Assembly: GCA_015501585.1 (NCBI GenBank)
Contig: JADNRY010000007.1
Span: forward strand, 372,001-436,000
Direction of reading: 5' to 3'
Length of the DNA stretch: 64,000 bases
From: Rhodocollybia butyracea
Taxonomy: Eukaryota; Basidiomycota; Agaricomycetes; Agaricales; Omphalotaceae
Position 1 is the first letter of the stretch. Each line of letters starts with the position of its first letter. The translations under genes and the position numbers were made by a program. Shown here in pieces: positions 20,811 to 31,333 of this stretch. The notes under the pieces are model-generated. The model made no database searches, was not told the origin of the DNA, and saw nothing but the letters and a program-made list of their open reading frames with translations.

Positions 20811-22997
20811 ATGTTTCTTCGGTCGACGCCTACCAAGTCGCTGGTCCTTTTCGACTTTCTTGCTCCAAATATTACGACTAGAGTATTCAGCTCAAAATCA
20901 TATCCCCATTCCGCTACGAAGCGTGGCAAATCTAGCTCACAAACTCTCGCTCTTCCTTCCACCATTGTGAACGACATACGGGACACGGTCACGCAAAAAC
21001 TACGTACACACAAAGCTGTCGCTTCGAGCCAGCAGGCTGATGTCTACAATAGTATAGTTGTGCAGATAAAGAAGGCATTGGGAAACCAGGACGCAGAGAC
21101 AATACGCAAGCAATGGATTAAGCTGAAGGAACTTCATTTGGCTCAGATCCTCGACCTAAAACTAGTATCAATGATATCCAGTTTCTTGGTAAAATCCTCT
21201 CCTGACTTTTGGGATCCTTTCGTTCGAGAAACAAACGAGGAAATCGCGATAGCAGCTGCTTCTCGCGACGCAGAAAGCGCTGCTGGGTGCATGTTCTATC
21301 ACATCCAACAGAATGACCCCGAAGCTGCTCTTTCCATCTATGGTCGTTGTGGTCACATCATGAACGATAGAGAAGCTTGGGATGAAGATGTTGATCAGGA
21401 AGGCATGTCGTCACAGGACGAACTTGCGTTCGGGTATCTAGAAATTTCTCAGTCGGGTGTTCAGCCTATTCGTGGCAGGGCTTTCCTTCTTTTGGCAGCA
21501 ATTACCGCCCACGCCATGACGGACGCGTTCCAAAAAGCTCTGGCGATTTGCAAGGACACAGATGTTCGCTTCCACCATTATACCAACCGGGAATTTCTGG
21601 AGAATCTTCAGTATGATCCAGAGTTGCAGGAAAAGGTCGTTTTGTACGTCCAACGACTGCAAGTTGCCAGGCTTGTATCTAGACCCACATCCCTCTCACG
21701 GCAAATCACCAATCTGGGCAACTCCAATGGCTTGGTGTCCCTGAAGAAACTTTACGATGGGATCATCGAAGGGATCTCAGGCCCAGATGGTTACATTGCC
21801 GCCAACGAGTCGTCTTTATCACCAGACAAAAGCGTCGCCATGACAGAAGTGGGCTGGACGTCCTTTCTTACAGCGTTTCTAAAATGTAATGCCAAAGACG
21901 TTGCCGGACAGCTTTGGGACGCTATTCCAAAACTCGGTCTCCACCACAGCACAAGTATGTGGAATGCTCTTATTACAGGCCAATATACTTCATTCTCTGA
22001 TGCAACTACCACTTTCGAGCTCATGAAGGCTTCAAATGTCCAGGTAGATGCCCTCACGTACCGTGCTCTCATTGCCTCACTGTTCAATGGGAAAAGACCG
22101 AACCTTGCGATGCACAGGTTCCATGAATTTCAGCATACAAACTTGTCTACTTCCGCAGAGGATCTCGTTTATGTCTACAATACCGTCCTGAATGGGCTGC
22201 TCCTCACGAATCGCGTTGACATAGCCCTGTCCCTCTTCCAAAAGATGGAATCAAATGGTCCGAAACCTGACGTCGTGTCGTACAATACTTTTTTGGGTCA
22301 TTATGCACGTCGGAATGACATTCGAGGTCTGGGGATGATAATGGGAAAGATGGGCGAGAGCAGTGTTACCGGAGATGTGTTCAGCTTCTCTACAATTTTA
22401 TCTGCCTTGCTCAAGCTTGGACGAGAGGATGCAACCGACGTTGTATTTCGTCTCATGGACAAGCAAGGTGTAAAGGCCAATACCACTACTTATACGGCGA
22501 TCATTGACCATCAGATAAGGGAGCGCGACGAGGCTCATCTCAGCGGGGTCCTCCGGTTACTTGCGCAGATGGAGGCTGACCCCAGTATCGCACCCAATAT
22601 AGTCACATACACCTCTATTCTGGCTGGCCTCCACCGAGGCTCTGCATGGCTTTCCAAGCAGAAGGAAGATGATTTCACACGGGTAATTGGTGAACGGATG
22701 AAGCGGAATAACGTCAAGCTGAACACGAGGGCTTACAACCTTCTCATCAAGGCGTGTTTGGAAGGCGGGCGACTTGAGCAGGCGCTCTCGTATTACCAGG
22801 AGATGATGAAGACGAAGACAATATTGTTTCATCAAACATGGTATATATTGCTCAATGGCCTGATTAGTATGAAGAAATGGGATATCGCAAAGCAAGTAGC
22901 AAGGGACATGAAGTTGGTTGGAGTTCGTCCTCTAGGACCGCTGAGAAAGCTGGTTGAACGAGTTGAACGAGCTACTGGAGGAAATATGAGATGGTAG
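20811..22997 (+). CDS. Pentatricopeptide-repeat (PPR) protein, 728 aa, intronless
   Basis: PPR proteins bind single-stranded organellar RNA through tandem 35-residue helix pairs. Repeats are visible from about residue 380 on: LTYRALIASLF, VYNTVLNGLLLTNRVDIALSLFQKM, VVSYNTFLGHYAR, VFSFSTILSALLKLGREDA, TTTYTAIIDH, IVTYTSILAGL, RAYNLLIKACLEGGRLEQALSYYQEM and TWYILLNGLI. The Arg/Ser-rich N-terminus (MFLRSTPTKSLVLFDFL) is compatible with a mitochondrial presequence. It is a single 2187-bp exon, in contrast with its intron-rich neighbours; PPR genes are often intron-poor. The target RNA cannot be deduced. The start is the first ATG after the 108-bp spacer. Confidence 0.9.
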   Translation: MFLRSTPTKSLVLFDFLAPNITTRVFSSKSYPHSATKRGKSSSQTLALPSTIVNDIRDTVTQKLRTHKAVASSQQADVYNSIVVQIKKALGNQDAETIRKQWIKLKELHLAQILDLKLVSMISSFLVKSSPDFWDPFVRETNEEIAIAAASRDAESAAGCMFYHIQQNDPEAALSIYGRCGHIMNDREAWDEDVDQEGMSSQDELAFGYLEISQSGVQPIRGRAFLLLAAITAHAMTDAFQKALAICKDTDVRFHHYTNREFLENLQYDPELQEKVVLYVQRLQVARLVSRPTSLSRQITNLGNSNGLVSLKKLYDGIIEGISGPDGYIAANESSLSPDKSVAMTEVGWTSFLTAFLKCNAKDVAGQLWDAIPKLGLHHSTSMWNALITGQYTSFSDATTTFELMKASNVQVDALTYRALIASLFNGKRPNLAMHRFHEFQHTNLSTSAEDLVYVYNTVLNGLLLTNRVDIALSLFQKMESNGPKPDVVSYNTFLGHYARRNDIRGLGMIMGKMGESSVTGDVFSFSTILSALLKLGREDATDVVFRLMDKQGVKANTTTYTAIIDHQIRERDEAHLSGVLRLLAQMEADPSIAPNIVTYTSILAGLHRGSAWLSKQKEDDFTRVIGERMKRNNVKLNTRAYNLLIKACLEGGRLEQALSYYQEMMKTKTILFHQTWYILLNGLISMKKWDIAKQVARDMKLVGVRPLGPLRKLVERVERATGGNMRW

Positions 22998-23031
22998 AAT
23001 AAATCAAGATAGATGTACTTGCATTATTAGC

Positions 23032-23322
23032 CTACTTTTCAAAGACAAACGCCTTTCCAAGACCCAAACGTAGGTAGCGAGCATAGGCTTCAGTTCAATC
23101 AGTATGCCAAGTATACACGAATAAGAACTGGAATTTGGTACCCCAATAACTCCATCGTCTGCCAAGCCATTTGCCTACGAAGGGAAGAAGGACAACCGAA
23201 AATATCTGCTGAAGTTGGTGCAGACTTTCTTCCCACTCCTTCTGCGCGAGATAGAACTCTTCGTCGGAGTCATAGGAGCTCTCTGAGGAGAGATCATCGA
23301 TTGAAGCATGAGATGAAGGCAT
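23032..23322 (-). CDS. Mim2-like mitochondrial outer-membrane import protein
   Basis: Small protein of 78 residues in two exons. The first gives an acidic, Ser-rich N-terminus (SSESSYDSDEEF), then QKEWEESLHQLQQIFSVVLL and GKWLGRRWSYW. After a short intron, the second gives AYARYLRLGLGKAFVFEK and the TAG at 23034-23032. The acidic start, single hydrophobic segment and GRRW...ARYLRLGLGK ending fit fungal Mim2, which with Mim1 inserts alpha-helical proteins into the mitochondrial outer membrane. I chose the ATG at 23322; the frame is open upstream but has no other ATG nearby. The family assignment rests on memory of motif pattern and length. Confidence 0.65.
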
Positions 23323-23478
23323 ACTGATAGGGATAGCCGGGAGCCCTATAGTGACGGTCAAACCAATCGTTGGGCGCCAAAATTCACGTGAAGACCATAC
23401 GGATCAAGACCTCTTGGTATTACTATTACTACTTAAACCTCAACCACAACATCCCTGCATCATACCCGTCCATGCATC
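23323..23478. promoter_or_regulatory. Divergent promoter, Mim2-like / sugar transporter
   Basis: 156 bp between divergent starts. It contains a CCAAT box (23363-23367) and a perfect E-box CACGTG (23385-23390), motifs bound in fungi by the HAP complex and bHLH factors respectively. The actual use of the sites is inferred. Confidence 0.35.
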
Positions 23479-26098
23479 ATGGTCAATGCAGTATCACATC
23501 GCGCTCCTTCTTCGAGGAAACTCGTCGGACAAAAACTACTCTATGTCATCTCGATCTTTGCCTCTTTGGGCGTTTTCCTTGTGAGTCTCCAACTGCTTTG
23601 TGCAGCAAGTTGCTCATAGGCACCTGTAAAGTTTGGGTATGACCAAGGGTCAGTCGCTGCTCCGCGAATCTGTACATAGCACTGACTGTTCCGCCAGAGT
23701 GATGAGTGGCATCATTACAGGACCTTACTTCAGACAGTACTTTGACAATCCAGATCCAGTGTCGCTGGGAACCATGGTTGCCGTACTGGAAGTTGGCGCT
23801 TTTAGTACGTTGCTTTTCTGTTTCTCGTTGCATGTTCTTACTTAGCAATAATAGTCACTTCCGCCGCTGCTGGACGTATTGGAGACGTCTTTGGCCGTAA
23901 GGGTACACTCTTCCTCGGTGCCATCGTCTTCACAGTGGGCGGTGCCATTCAAACTTTGACTAACGGATTCTGGGTAATGATTGTCGGGCGAGTTATCAGT
24001 GGGTTCGGCGTCGGTCTTCTTTCGTAAGTTTCACAGCTAGAAACACAGTATAACCTACCTCAATCATCTTCGACGCGGCAGCACAATCGTACCGATATAC
24101 CAGAGTGAAATCTCACCTCCTGACCATGTAAGCTCCGGACACTACTAGGTTGGAGCTTTGGGAGCTAATCATGTGCAGAGAGGTTCTTTGGCGTGTATGG
24201 AGTTTACCATGAACATAGCAGGGCAAGTTGGAGTCGTTAATTCATCCTTCGCTTCTTCAACTCATCTTCTCTTAGGTATTCTTCCTCAGTGGTACGCGTC
24301 ATTTTATACGGATCTTGACTGGTGTGCTTATTTGGCTATAGTGGACGGATTACTTGTGCTCTTTCATCGAATCTGACCTGTCTTGGCGTATCCCCCTTTT
24401 TATACAATGCATCATTGGAGTTATACTTGCGGCAGGTACGAGAGGTCCTTTCCTCATACCGTCGGTACTTACAATACTCATCACATAGGAGCCCTTGTGA
24501 TGCCTGAAAGGTGCGTTTTCATCTCGCTTCTCCGCTTACTTACAGACTCTAATGACACACTCCAGTCCTCGGTACGGTATTCACTTGTTTGATACGATAT
24601 TCACGCATTTCCTGAATGTATGACGTAGTTGGTGCATAGATACAGACAAGGATGCGGAAGGCATGCAGATTCTTGTAGATTTGCACGGTGGAGACCCTGG
24701 AAATCCTAAAGCTATTGCAGAGTTTAAGGAAATCAAAGATCTTGTCATGGAAGAGGTATGGTGAACATTCACGCACGCTTCAAACCATACTGATTCCCTT
24801 CAGCGCGCGTCCGGCGTTGCGCGGTCGTACTATGAAATGTGGAAGAGATACAAACGTCGTGTATTACTCGCCATGTCTTCTCAAGCATTTGCACAACTTG
24901 TAAGCCCCGTTCCATTCCATTCATATCCAGTTGTTGACACCACTCGTTTACCCAGAATGGAATCAACGGTGTGTTCTTCGCCTTGTTTTACGATATTCAT
25001 TTACCCATAATCATCCATGTGTTACAGTCATATCTTACTACGCTCGTAAGTCAGCAACATCATGATTATCTAAAAATACTCATTTGTTGTCTACAGCGCG
25101 AGTATTCGAAGAGGCTGGATGGATTGGTCGGGACGCCATCCTTATGACCGGTATCAATTCAGTGATCTATATACTCAGTACCATTCCTACGTGAGTGCTT
25201 CGGTTGTTTCGACTACGCTTGCTAAGTGTTCCCCCAGATGGTACTTGGTCGACAGGTGGGGTAGACGCCCAATTTTGCTTTCTGGCGCGGTCATTGTGCG
25301 TTGAACATCGTATTTCTTCTTGTATCCCATAGTTAATCAGTGAACTAGATGGCCGTATCGCTTACTGCTACCGGCTGGTGGATGTACATTGACGTCCCGC
25401 GCACACCCAACGCTGTTGTTATCTGTGTTATTATCTTCAATGCTGCCTTTGGATACAGTTGGGGTCCGGTGCGTTGAAGGCCCTTGCAAGTAGCCTTTCA
25501 TTAACGGGCTTTGTAGATCCCTTGGCTATACCCCCCCGAGATCATGCCTTTGACTGTGCGAGCCAAAGGAGTGTCAATTTCGACCTGCACGAACTGGGCT
25601 TTCAACTTTCTTGTTGGCGAAGTAACCCCAGAATTGCAGGAAGTGATTACATGGAGACTGTATCCGATGCATGGGTTCTTTTGCGTTTGCAGTTTCATCC
25701 TGGGTGAGTCCATGTTTTGTCGCATATTAGTTTATTCCATCACTGACCAAGTTCATAGTTTACTTTTGTAAGTTGTTTTTCTATGGCCATCTCTCAACAC
25801 ATCTAATGTGTGCACAGTGTATCCAGAGACTAAAGGAGTACCCCTGGAAGAAATGGATCTTGTATTTGGAGAAGGTGAGAAGGATTCCTTTGATTCCCTT
25901 CCATTAGTTGACATAGTTTCAGATGAACGTCAATCGAGGGAAGAGAATGAAGAAGACGACGACGACGATGCCGATACTCTCAATGAAACTACCTCTTTGT
26001 TGTCGACCACCAGCCCTGGAGGTACTAGAAGACACCGCAGGAGAGGTTGGTTTGGAATATTCAAGCGTCGACGAACGTCGGACGAACTGCACACTTGA
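23479..26098 (+). CDS. MFS sugar transporter (sugar/H+ symporter family)
   Basis: Twelve-helix transporter of the sugar porter family. The ATG at 23479 gives MVNAVSHRAPSSRKLVGQKL, then TM1 and the FGYDQGVMSG motif. Other family signatures are GRIGDVFGRKGTLF, GRVISGFGVG, VPIYQSEISPPDHRG, QLNGINVISYYA, WYLVDRWGRRPILL and PPEIMPLTVRAKG, then YPETKGVPLEEMD after TM12. At least a dozen short introns break it (for example 23581-23619, 24026-24085). The cytoplasmic tail is unusual: a run of Asp/Glu (about 25950-25975), then a strongly basic RRHRRRGWFGIFKRRR stretch. Which sugar it carries cannot be decided. Confidence 0.9.
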
Positions 26099-26253
26099 AC
26101 TGAAGCGCTGGGTTACTTGTCCAAGCGCAGCTGAGCACGACTTATGAACTAAAGTATCGTTATGATGAGTGACCGTGCATGTAAATATCGTAGATTCCAC
26201 GAGTTTTAATATCGGCCAACTTTTTGAACGTGATCTGTGACGACACTGATGCG

Positions 26254-27995
26254 ATGAAAACTTCGCTTCTAACGTTCAGAACTCGGTATTGTTGGACGCG
26301 AAGCTTTAAAACTCGACTCTTTAGCCATGTCGCAGAACAAAACTCTCCTACCTATTCTCGGCGGCCCAGTTCCTTCGAAGACACCGGACTTCGAGCTCCT
26401 TTAGTCAAAGCAGTCCATGCTGCTTTCCCAAATGTCAAAGCACCGACCGAAATCCAGTCTACATTAATATCCAACGCGCTCAAAGGAAAAGACATAATCT
26501 TACAGGACGAGACTGGCTCCGGAAAGTGTGTTTTTTTTCGCTCTTTTGTAAAAAGAGAATCGTTTCGAAATACTTTCTATAGGTCTTTTGGTATAATCCT
26601 TGCGCTTCTTAGCAAACCGCGTCTCGTCTTCAATGAAGACCTTCGTGCAGGTAAAGGCCGCGATGTAAATGCTGTAACCTCACTAGTCCTCGTCCCTCAT
26701 CGCGACCTAGCATTTCAAATGCTGCATTGGATAGAGTTGATTATTCAAGCATCGTCCGACAAACCTCCTCCTATCGCATCTATTGCTCAAGTCCTTGTAC
26801 GCGATGCAGGTCGCCATTTGACTGAAGGACTTGCTCTATTGCGAAAAGACCCTCCTCATATCATGATAGCAACCCCAGCTAGCCTCGTGGAGGTTCTGCA
26901 GGAAGATCCCAACGCTTTTTCTCTAAAAGAACTTTCCACTGTTGTTCTAGACGAGGTCGACTATATGATTGAAACCCTCCCACTCGACAGCACAAACCAA
27001 AAACACAGGAAGAGGTTGCAAAAGATCGCACGACATCCTGGCCCTGCTCGAGCCCTCCTAGATAAAATTTACGAGGATCGGCTCAAACTCACGACTCAGA
27101 ATCGGGAAGGTTTTCTTGACGCTCCTTATCACAGTCCGCAGCTCATTTTGTCCAGCGCCACGATCCGGAAACAGCTGAGACACTACTTTATCTCGGAAAA
27201 GCAATACCTCAGTAGAGAAGTGGTCAAAATCAAGGGGGCAGAACTGACTATGCACTCCCTAGTCTCTCATCATGTTCTTGTCGCGTCAGAAGCTGGTATC
27301 GTAAACATTCCAAAGGCAGTCGCAACCGAGGATGAGGATGTTACTCGGTTGAACCTGGACAAGGCGATCAACGAACCTTTGGAGACGTTTCCGTCGTTTT
27401 CTGAGGTCGGATCCATTGCCGCGAATAGATCCATCGGTACGGTGTTCTTCGTCCGTCTCGTGCATTGCTTTCATATTGACACTAGTTCATAGAGTTCTCA
27501 ATGACGCCTTCACCGTTAAATCAAAACTCATTGGAGGCTGTTGCAGCGGTGTTTGCGCTAGATGTACCCTCTATTGCGCTGTTAGTTATCCCTCCGAGAG
27601 CTCTGTTCGCCGAGCAGTCTATGACCTGCAGGAGATGGCGTTAACGCGCATGGAATGGATCTTTTAGCTCAAGACAGAGGACGATCCTACCTCTTACAAG
27701 CGGACGTGGAGCAGCCCAAGGCTAATCCCACATTACTCGTCTGCACCTCGTCGTCGATCAGAGGCGTAGATCTTCCGTCACTAACTCACGTCTTCATCCT
27801 GGGTTTTGAGACTCTGATTGCAAAGGACAACTGGCCTCTAACTTTGGATACTTATACTCATCTTTCCGGTAGAGTCGGAAGGTTTAAAAGGCATGGGAAG
27901 GTGATTACAGTTGTGGAAGAAAAGACAGTGTCAGAAATAGAGAAAGTGTTTAATACTTTGGCTATAATCCTGTACGATTAGACATATTCGGATGA
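26254..27995 (+). pseudogene. Mrh4-type mitochondrial DEAD-box RNA helicase, reading frame broken by three apparent 1-nt losses
   Basis: DEAD-box helicase resembling Mrh4, which helps assemble the mitochondrial large ribosomal subunit. The ATG at 26254 opens an Arg-rich presequence. Q-motif text APTEIQ, motif I DETGSGKSF (across a short intron after 26526), motif II as DEVD in VLDEVDYM, motif III SSATI, motif V IRGVDLPSLTHVF and motif VI SGRVGRF are visible. The frame fails three times: near 27590 (ALLVIP to SESSVRRAVYDLQEM), at 27636-27638 (to GVNAHGMDLL), and at 27960-27961 (to GYNPVRLDIFG, stop 27993-27995). Each could be repaired by one base in a short C or G run. As given, translation stops at 27642. 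Sequencing error is likelier than decay, because the rest is well preserved. Confidence 0.75.
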
Positions 27996-28170
27996 CGCTG
28001 TCAAATGATGGATGTAGCAACAGGAGACCAATTTAAAGAATTAAGCATTTGTGCTTGTGACCAACCTTCGCACGTTCAAATCTAATGATATTTCAATCTT
28101 ACTTGTTAGAGTAACTCCTTTTCAACCGGCCATCTTCCAACCGCCATCTTCTCAGTCCCTACCACCCAAA

Positions 28171-31092
28171 ATGCGACCACTCTGCACTCTGGGTGTTTTC
28201 TCACTTTCGCTATTGGGTTTTGTAGCTGCACAGTCATCGTCGCAGTCGTCCACTTCCAGCTCAACTTCGACATCACCCTCGAATGTTTCTCTATCGCTTA
28301 CAACTGCTACGACGACCGAGACAAAGGTCACAACAACCAACAATCAAGCTTCGACATTTACTACGGTTTTGACAACGACCTTTAATGTCAGCTTAACAGC
28401 GACACCGACTTCCTCGTCTTCTACCTCTACATCGGCCTCAGCTTCAGCTTCTGCAACAGCAGACCCAAATGTACTTCAGACAAAACTTGATCCCGCATTT
28501 GGCGTTCTTGGAGCAATTTTGATCTTGACAGGCTTACCTAGCGCATTTTGGGGCCATAAAAACCGCTGGTACGTTAATACCGAGGACTTGTGTATCCTCC
28601 CTCGAACCTGACAGTGATACTTTCTGTCAGGACCTCTTTCTTTTTGATCGGATTTTATACCCTCTCACTTGTATGCTTTGTCCTTGTCCTCAAGTTCGGT
28701 ATACTTCCGTCCATAAATCCGCCTAGCAAGACTTTACGTGGGATGTTTGTTCTGGCCTGTTCAGTTGCGGGCATTGCAGGAGGAGGTATCGCTATCTTCT
28801 TTTGGAAGGCCGCTCGATACGGAATCGGAGCTTGGGGAGGTGAGCCGCTGCCAGCTGTTTCGATAAACTACTCGTGTTTACGTCTCGTTTGTTAGGTCTT
28901 GCCCTTGCTCTTTGGATACAGTGCTTTCGCAACGGTGGAGTCATTAGATCAGAGGGCCTTAGATGGATCATGTACATTGGTGCGTCCATTTATACGATAT
29001 TGACCCTATCTTTTTATATCGTTTCAATAGGTTGTGCTGTGATTGGCTTTGTTTTGTGCACAATACCGAAGGTGACATCGTTGTGCCTTGGCTTCAAAAT
29101 AAGCCTAACCAAGCTGTACAGATTCATTATCATATCTTGCTCATATCGACTTCGTTTGTTGGTTCTTCGGCTTTCATCCTCGGAGTAGACTGCTTTACCA
29201 CCGCCGGCCTCAAGGAGGTTCGTCATGAAGTTGCGAGTCTTGGTGATGATATTAATTTTTTGCGACAGTTTTATGTCTGGAATATTGGATTCCAATCACT
29301 CTTCACGAGGTTTACAAGTCAAGGAATTCAATTTCCCGTTACTCAGACCATGCAAATCGAGTTGGGGCTGATTGGGGCTGTAGCTCTTATGGGTATTGCC
29401 GTCCAGCTTCGCATACTTAAAGTGTTGCAGCGCAAACTCCATGAGATCAGCGAAGAACAGCAGAAACGGGATGAAGAAGCGGAACTGATGGCGGCTGGTG
29501 GATTTTCACACGTTCTGAAGGAAAAAGATCAGTGGGAGAAGGAACATAATGGGCACGGACGGCAAGAAAGCGGATATTCAAACATGCCACTCATGAAAGA
29601 CCAGGACGGATCTTCTTCTCCCGCCCTCACACCAGAGCATCACTCTGACTACACTCACGTAGGTCCTGACGGTCGACCTCGCTACAATTCGGGCGTATCA
29701 GAGTTCCTTGCAGCTCCTACCCCAAATGATGAGATCAAGCGTGCTAGTCGTGGTCTCCAGAGTCCTGGTGCTTTGCCTACTTTAGACCTCGGTCTTGGAC
29801 TCAAGGATGATGTTCCGGATGGTTTTATGGCAGACGATTCTCCTCGCAAGACCCCGCCGCTCGATCGAGAAGCGGAGCAGAAACGTTTGGATTTGATGGA
29901 GGAGATCAACACTATTCGCAGGTCTATCGACGCCTTGAAAACCGGTTCTCCTGAACCTTATTCCGCTTCCGCTTCCGGCTCTCGTCGTCCGTCCATGGCA
30001 TCTCGTCGTACTCTCAGCATGGACGCAAACAGCACCCTTCTCCCAGTACCGTCGCATGTCCGTCCTCCACGAGAAAAAGACCCACGTGCTCGCGTTCACT
30101 CTATGGACCTGATGGGCCATGAATCAATTGGAGAATCGATTGGACGTCCTACTAGCGTGCCATTACGAGACAATGATTGGGATGCTTATATTCAAGACAG
30201 GAAACTTCTGCAACCCCCTGCAGGTATCACGCCTCCCATAGCTACCACCGTTGTCCCGCCGTCGCAGTCTCGAATACAGATGCCATCTGCAGTCACCGAA
30301 GCCTTGCAACAGCGCAAACGTCGAGAGAGTGCGATGGGACTTGGCGAATACTCATCCAACAACGACTCTTCTGATGATATTCCTCTTGCGAATATCGATC
30401 GCCACCGTAGGACCAGCTCGGCGGGATTGAGTAATGTTCCTGTCACCATTCTTCCACCGCAGAAGCCAATTGCAGCACCTATACCGCAACGGCCAGTTCA
30501 GACTCGGACACGTACTTACGAAGAGCTTAATGAAAGGCATCGAGAGAAGATGCGAGACATCCAAGGACCGCTTACGAATGCGGAGAACGAGCAGGCGCAA
30601 ATCGCAGTCGCGAAGCAGAGGTGGGAAAGATCCAAGGCTTTGGAGAAGGAAGCGGTTGCGAGGAGACAAGCAGAAAAGGCTGCGATGTACGATCGGCGAA
30701 AAAAGACTCAAGATGACACTGATCGCACAGGAGGAAGGTCAACAACCCTGGATGACAAAAAGCGACGGAATTCACGCTCTTTAAGCGCCGACCGGTTAGC
30801 TGCTCTGGGAACATCGTCAAAGCGGCTTTCAACGATGAAGGTCGAGGATTGGCAACGGTACCAGCAAGAAGCGGAGCCCGCCGAACGCTCTCCGTTTCTC
30901 CTCGACGTCAGTCCGCGGGCTTTGTGTCCGATAGCGTTCCCTTTCCTGGCCCTAATCCAAAATCTCATCGTAAGAGCAGGGAACCACCGAGCTGATGTCG
31001 TTCGTTATGAGCTTTACGTGACTTATGATACTTCCTTCTCCACCTCCACCAGTTGCGAAAACAGTTTGGACACTAAGTATAGGACTTTTTGA
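28171..31092 (+). CDS. TMEM198/TM7SF3-like (DUF4203) membrane protein with long cytosolic tail
   Basis: Predicted signal peptide (MRPLCTLGVFSLSLLGFVAA), a Ser/Thr-rich lumenal region (28240-28450, likely O-glycosylated), then a set of hydrophobic helices: FGVLGAILILTGLPSAFWGH, FFLIGFYTLSLVCFVLVLKFG, a Gly-rich helix with AGGGIAIFFW, LALALWIQCF, and others up to about 29400. This is the TM7S3/TM198 pattern. A long, charged, Ser/Arg-rich cytosolic tail follows, with coiled-coil text (HEISEEQQKRDEEAEL; VAKQRWERSKALEKEAV). Three or four introns lie in 28570-29040. The frame is open to 31092. However, a one-base change at 30877-30879 would move it to a frame ending at 30993-30995 in KSHRKSREPPS, which looks more like the preceding basic tail. 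Confidence 0.75.
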
Positions 31093-31333
31093 TATCAACA
31101 CTCAGTAGTATTCTACGCACTCCTTTAACCTCACGGACATCACAATCATTGGCATAGTAGCATACAATTAGCATAGTTTTGTCATACACTTTTTGGTTTT
31201 GTTTTTTTTCGGAATCGCGTTCGTGGGTCAAATGACCCCATCAAATTCTCATCACTTGTCATCAGACGCCTGCCGTGTGACTGTGACTGTCAAATTTTTC
31301 CCATCCCCTCTTTGAACCTTGAACAGTTGCTTC

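Noticed and set aside
28152..28343. Minus-strand frame rich in Val/Glu/Asp
   Set aside because: It is the antisense of the Ser/Thr-rich lumenal part of the TMEM198-like gene.
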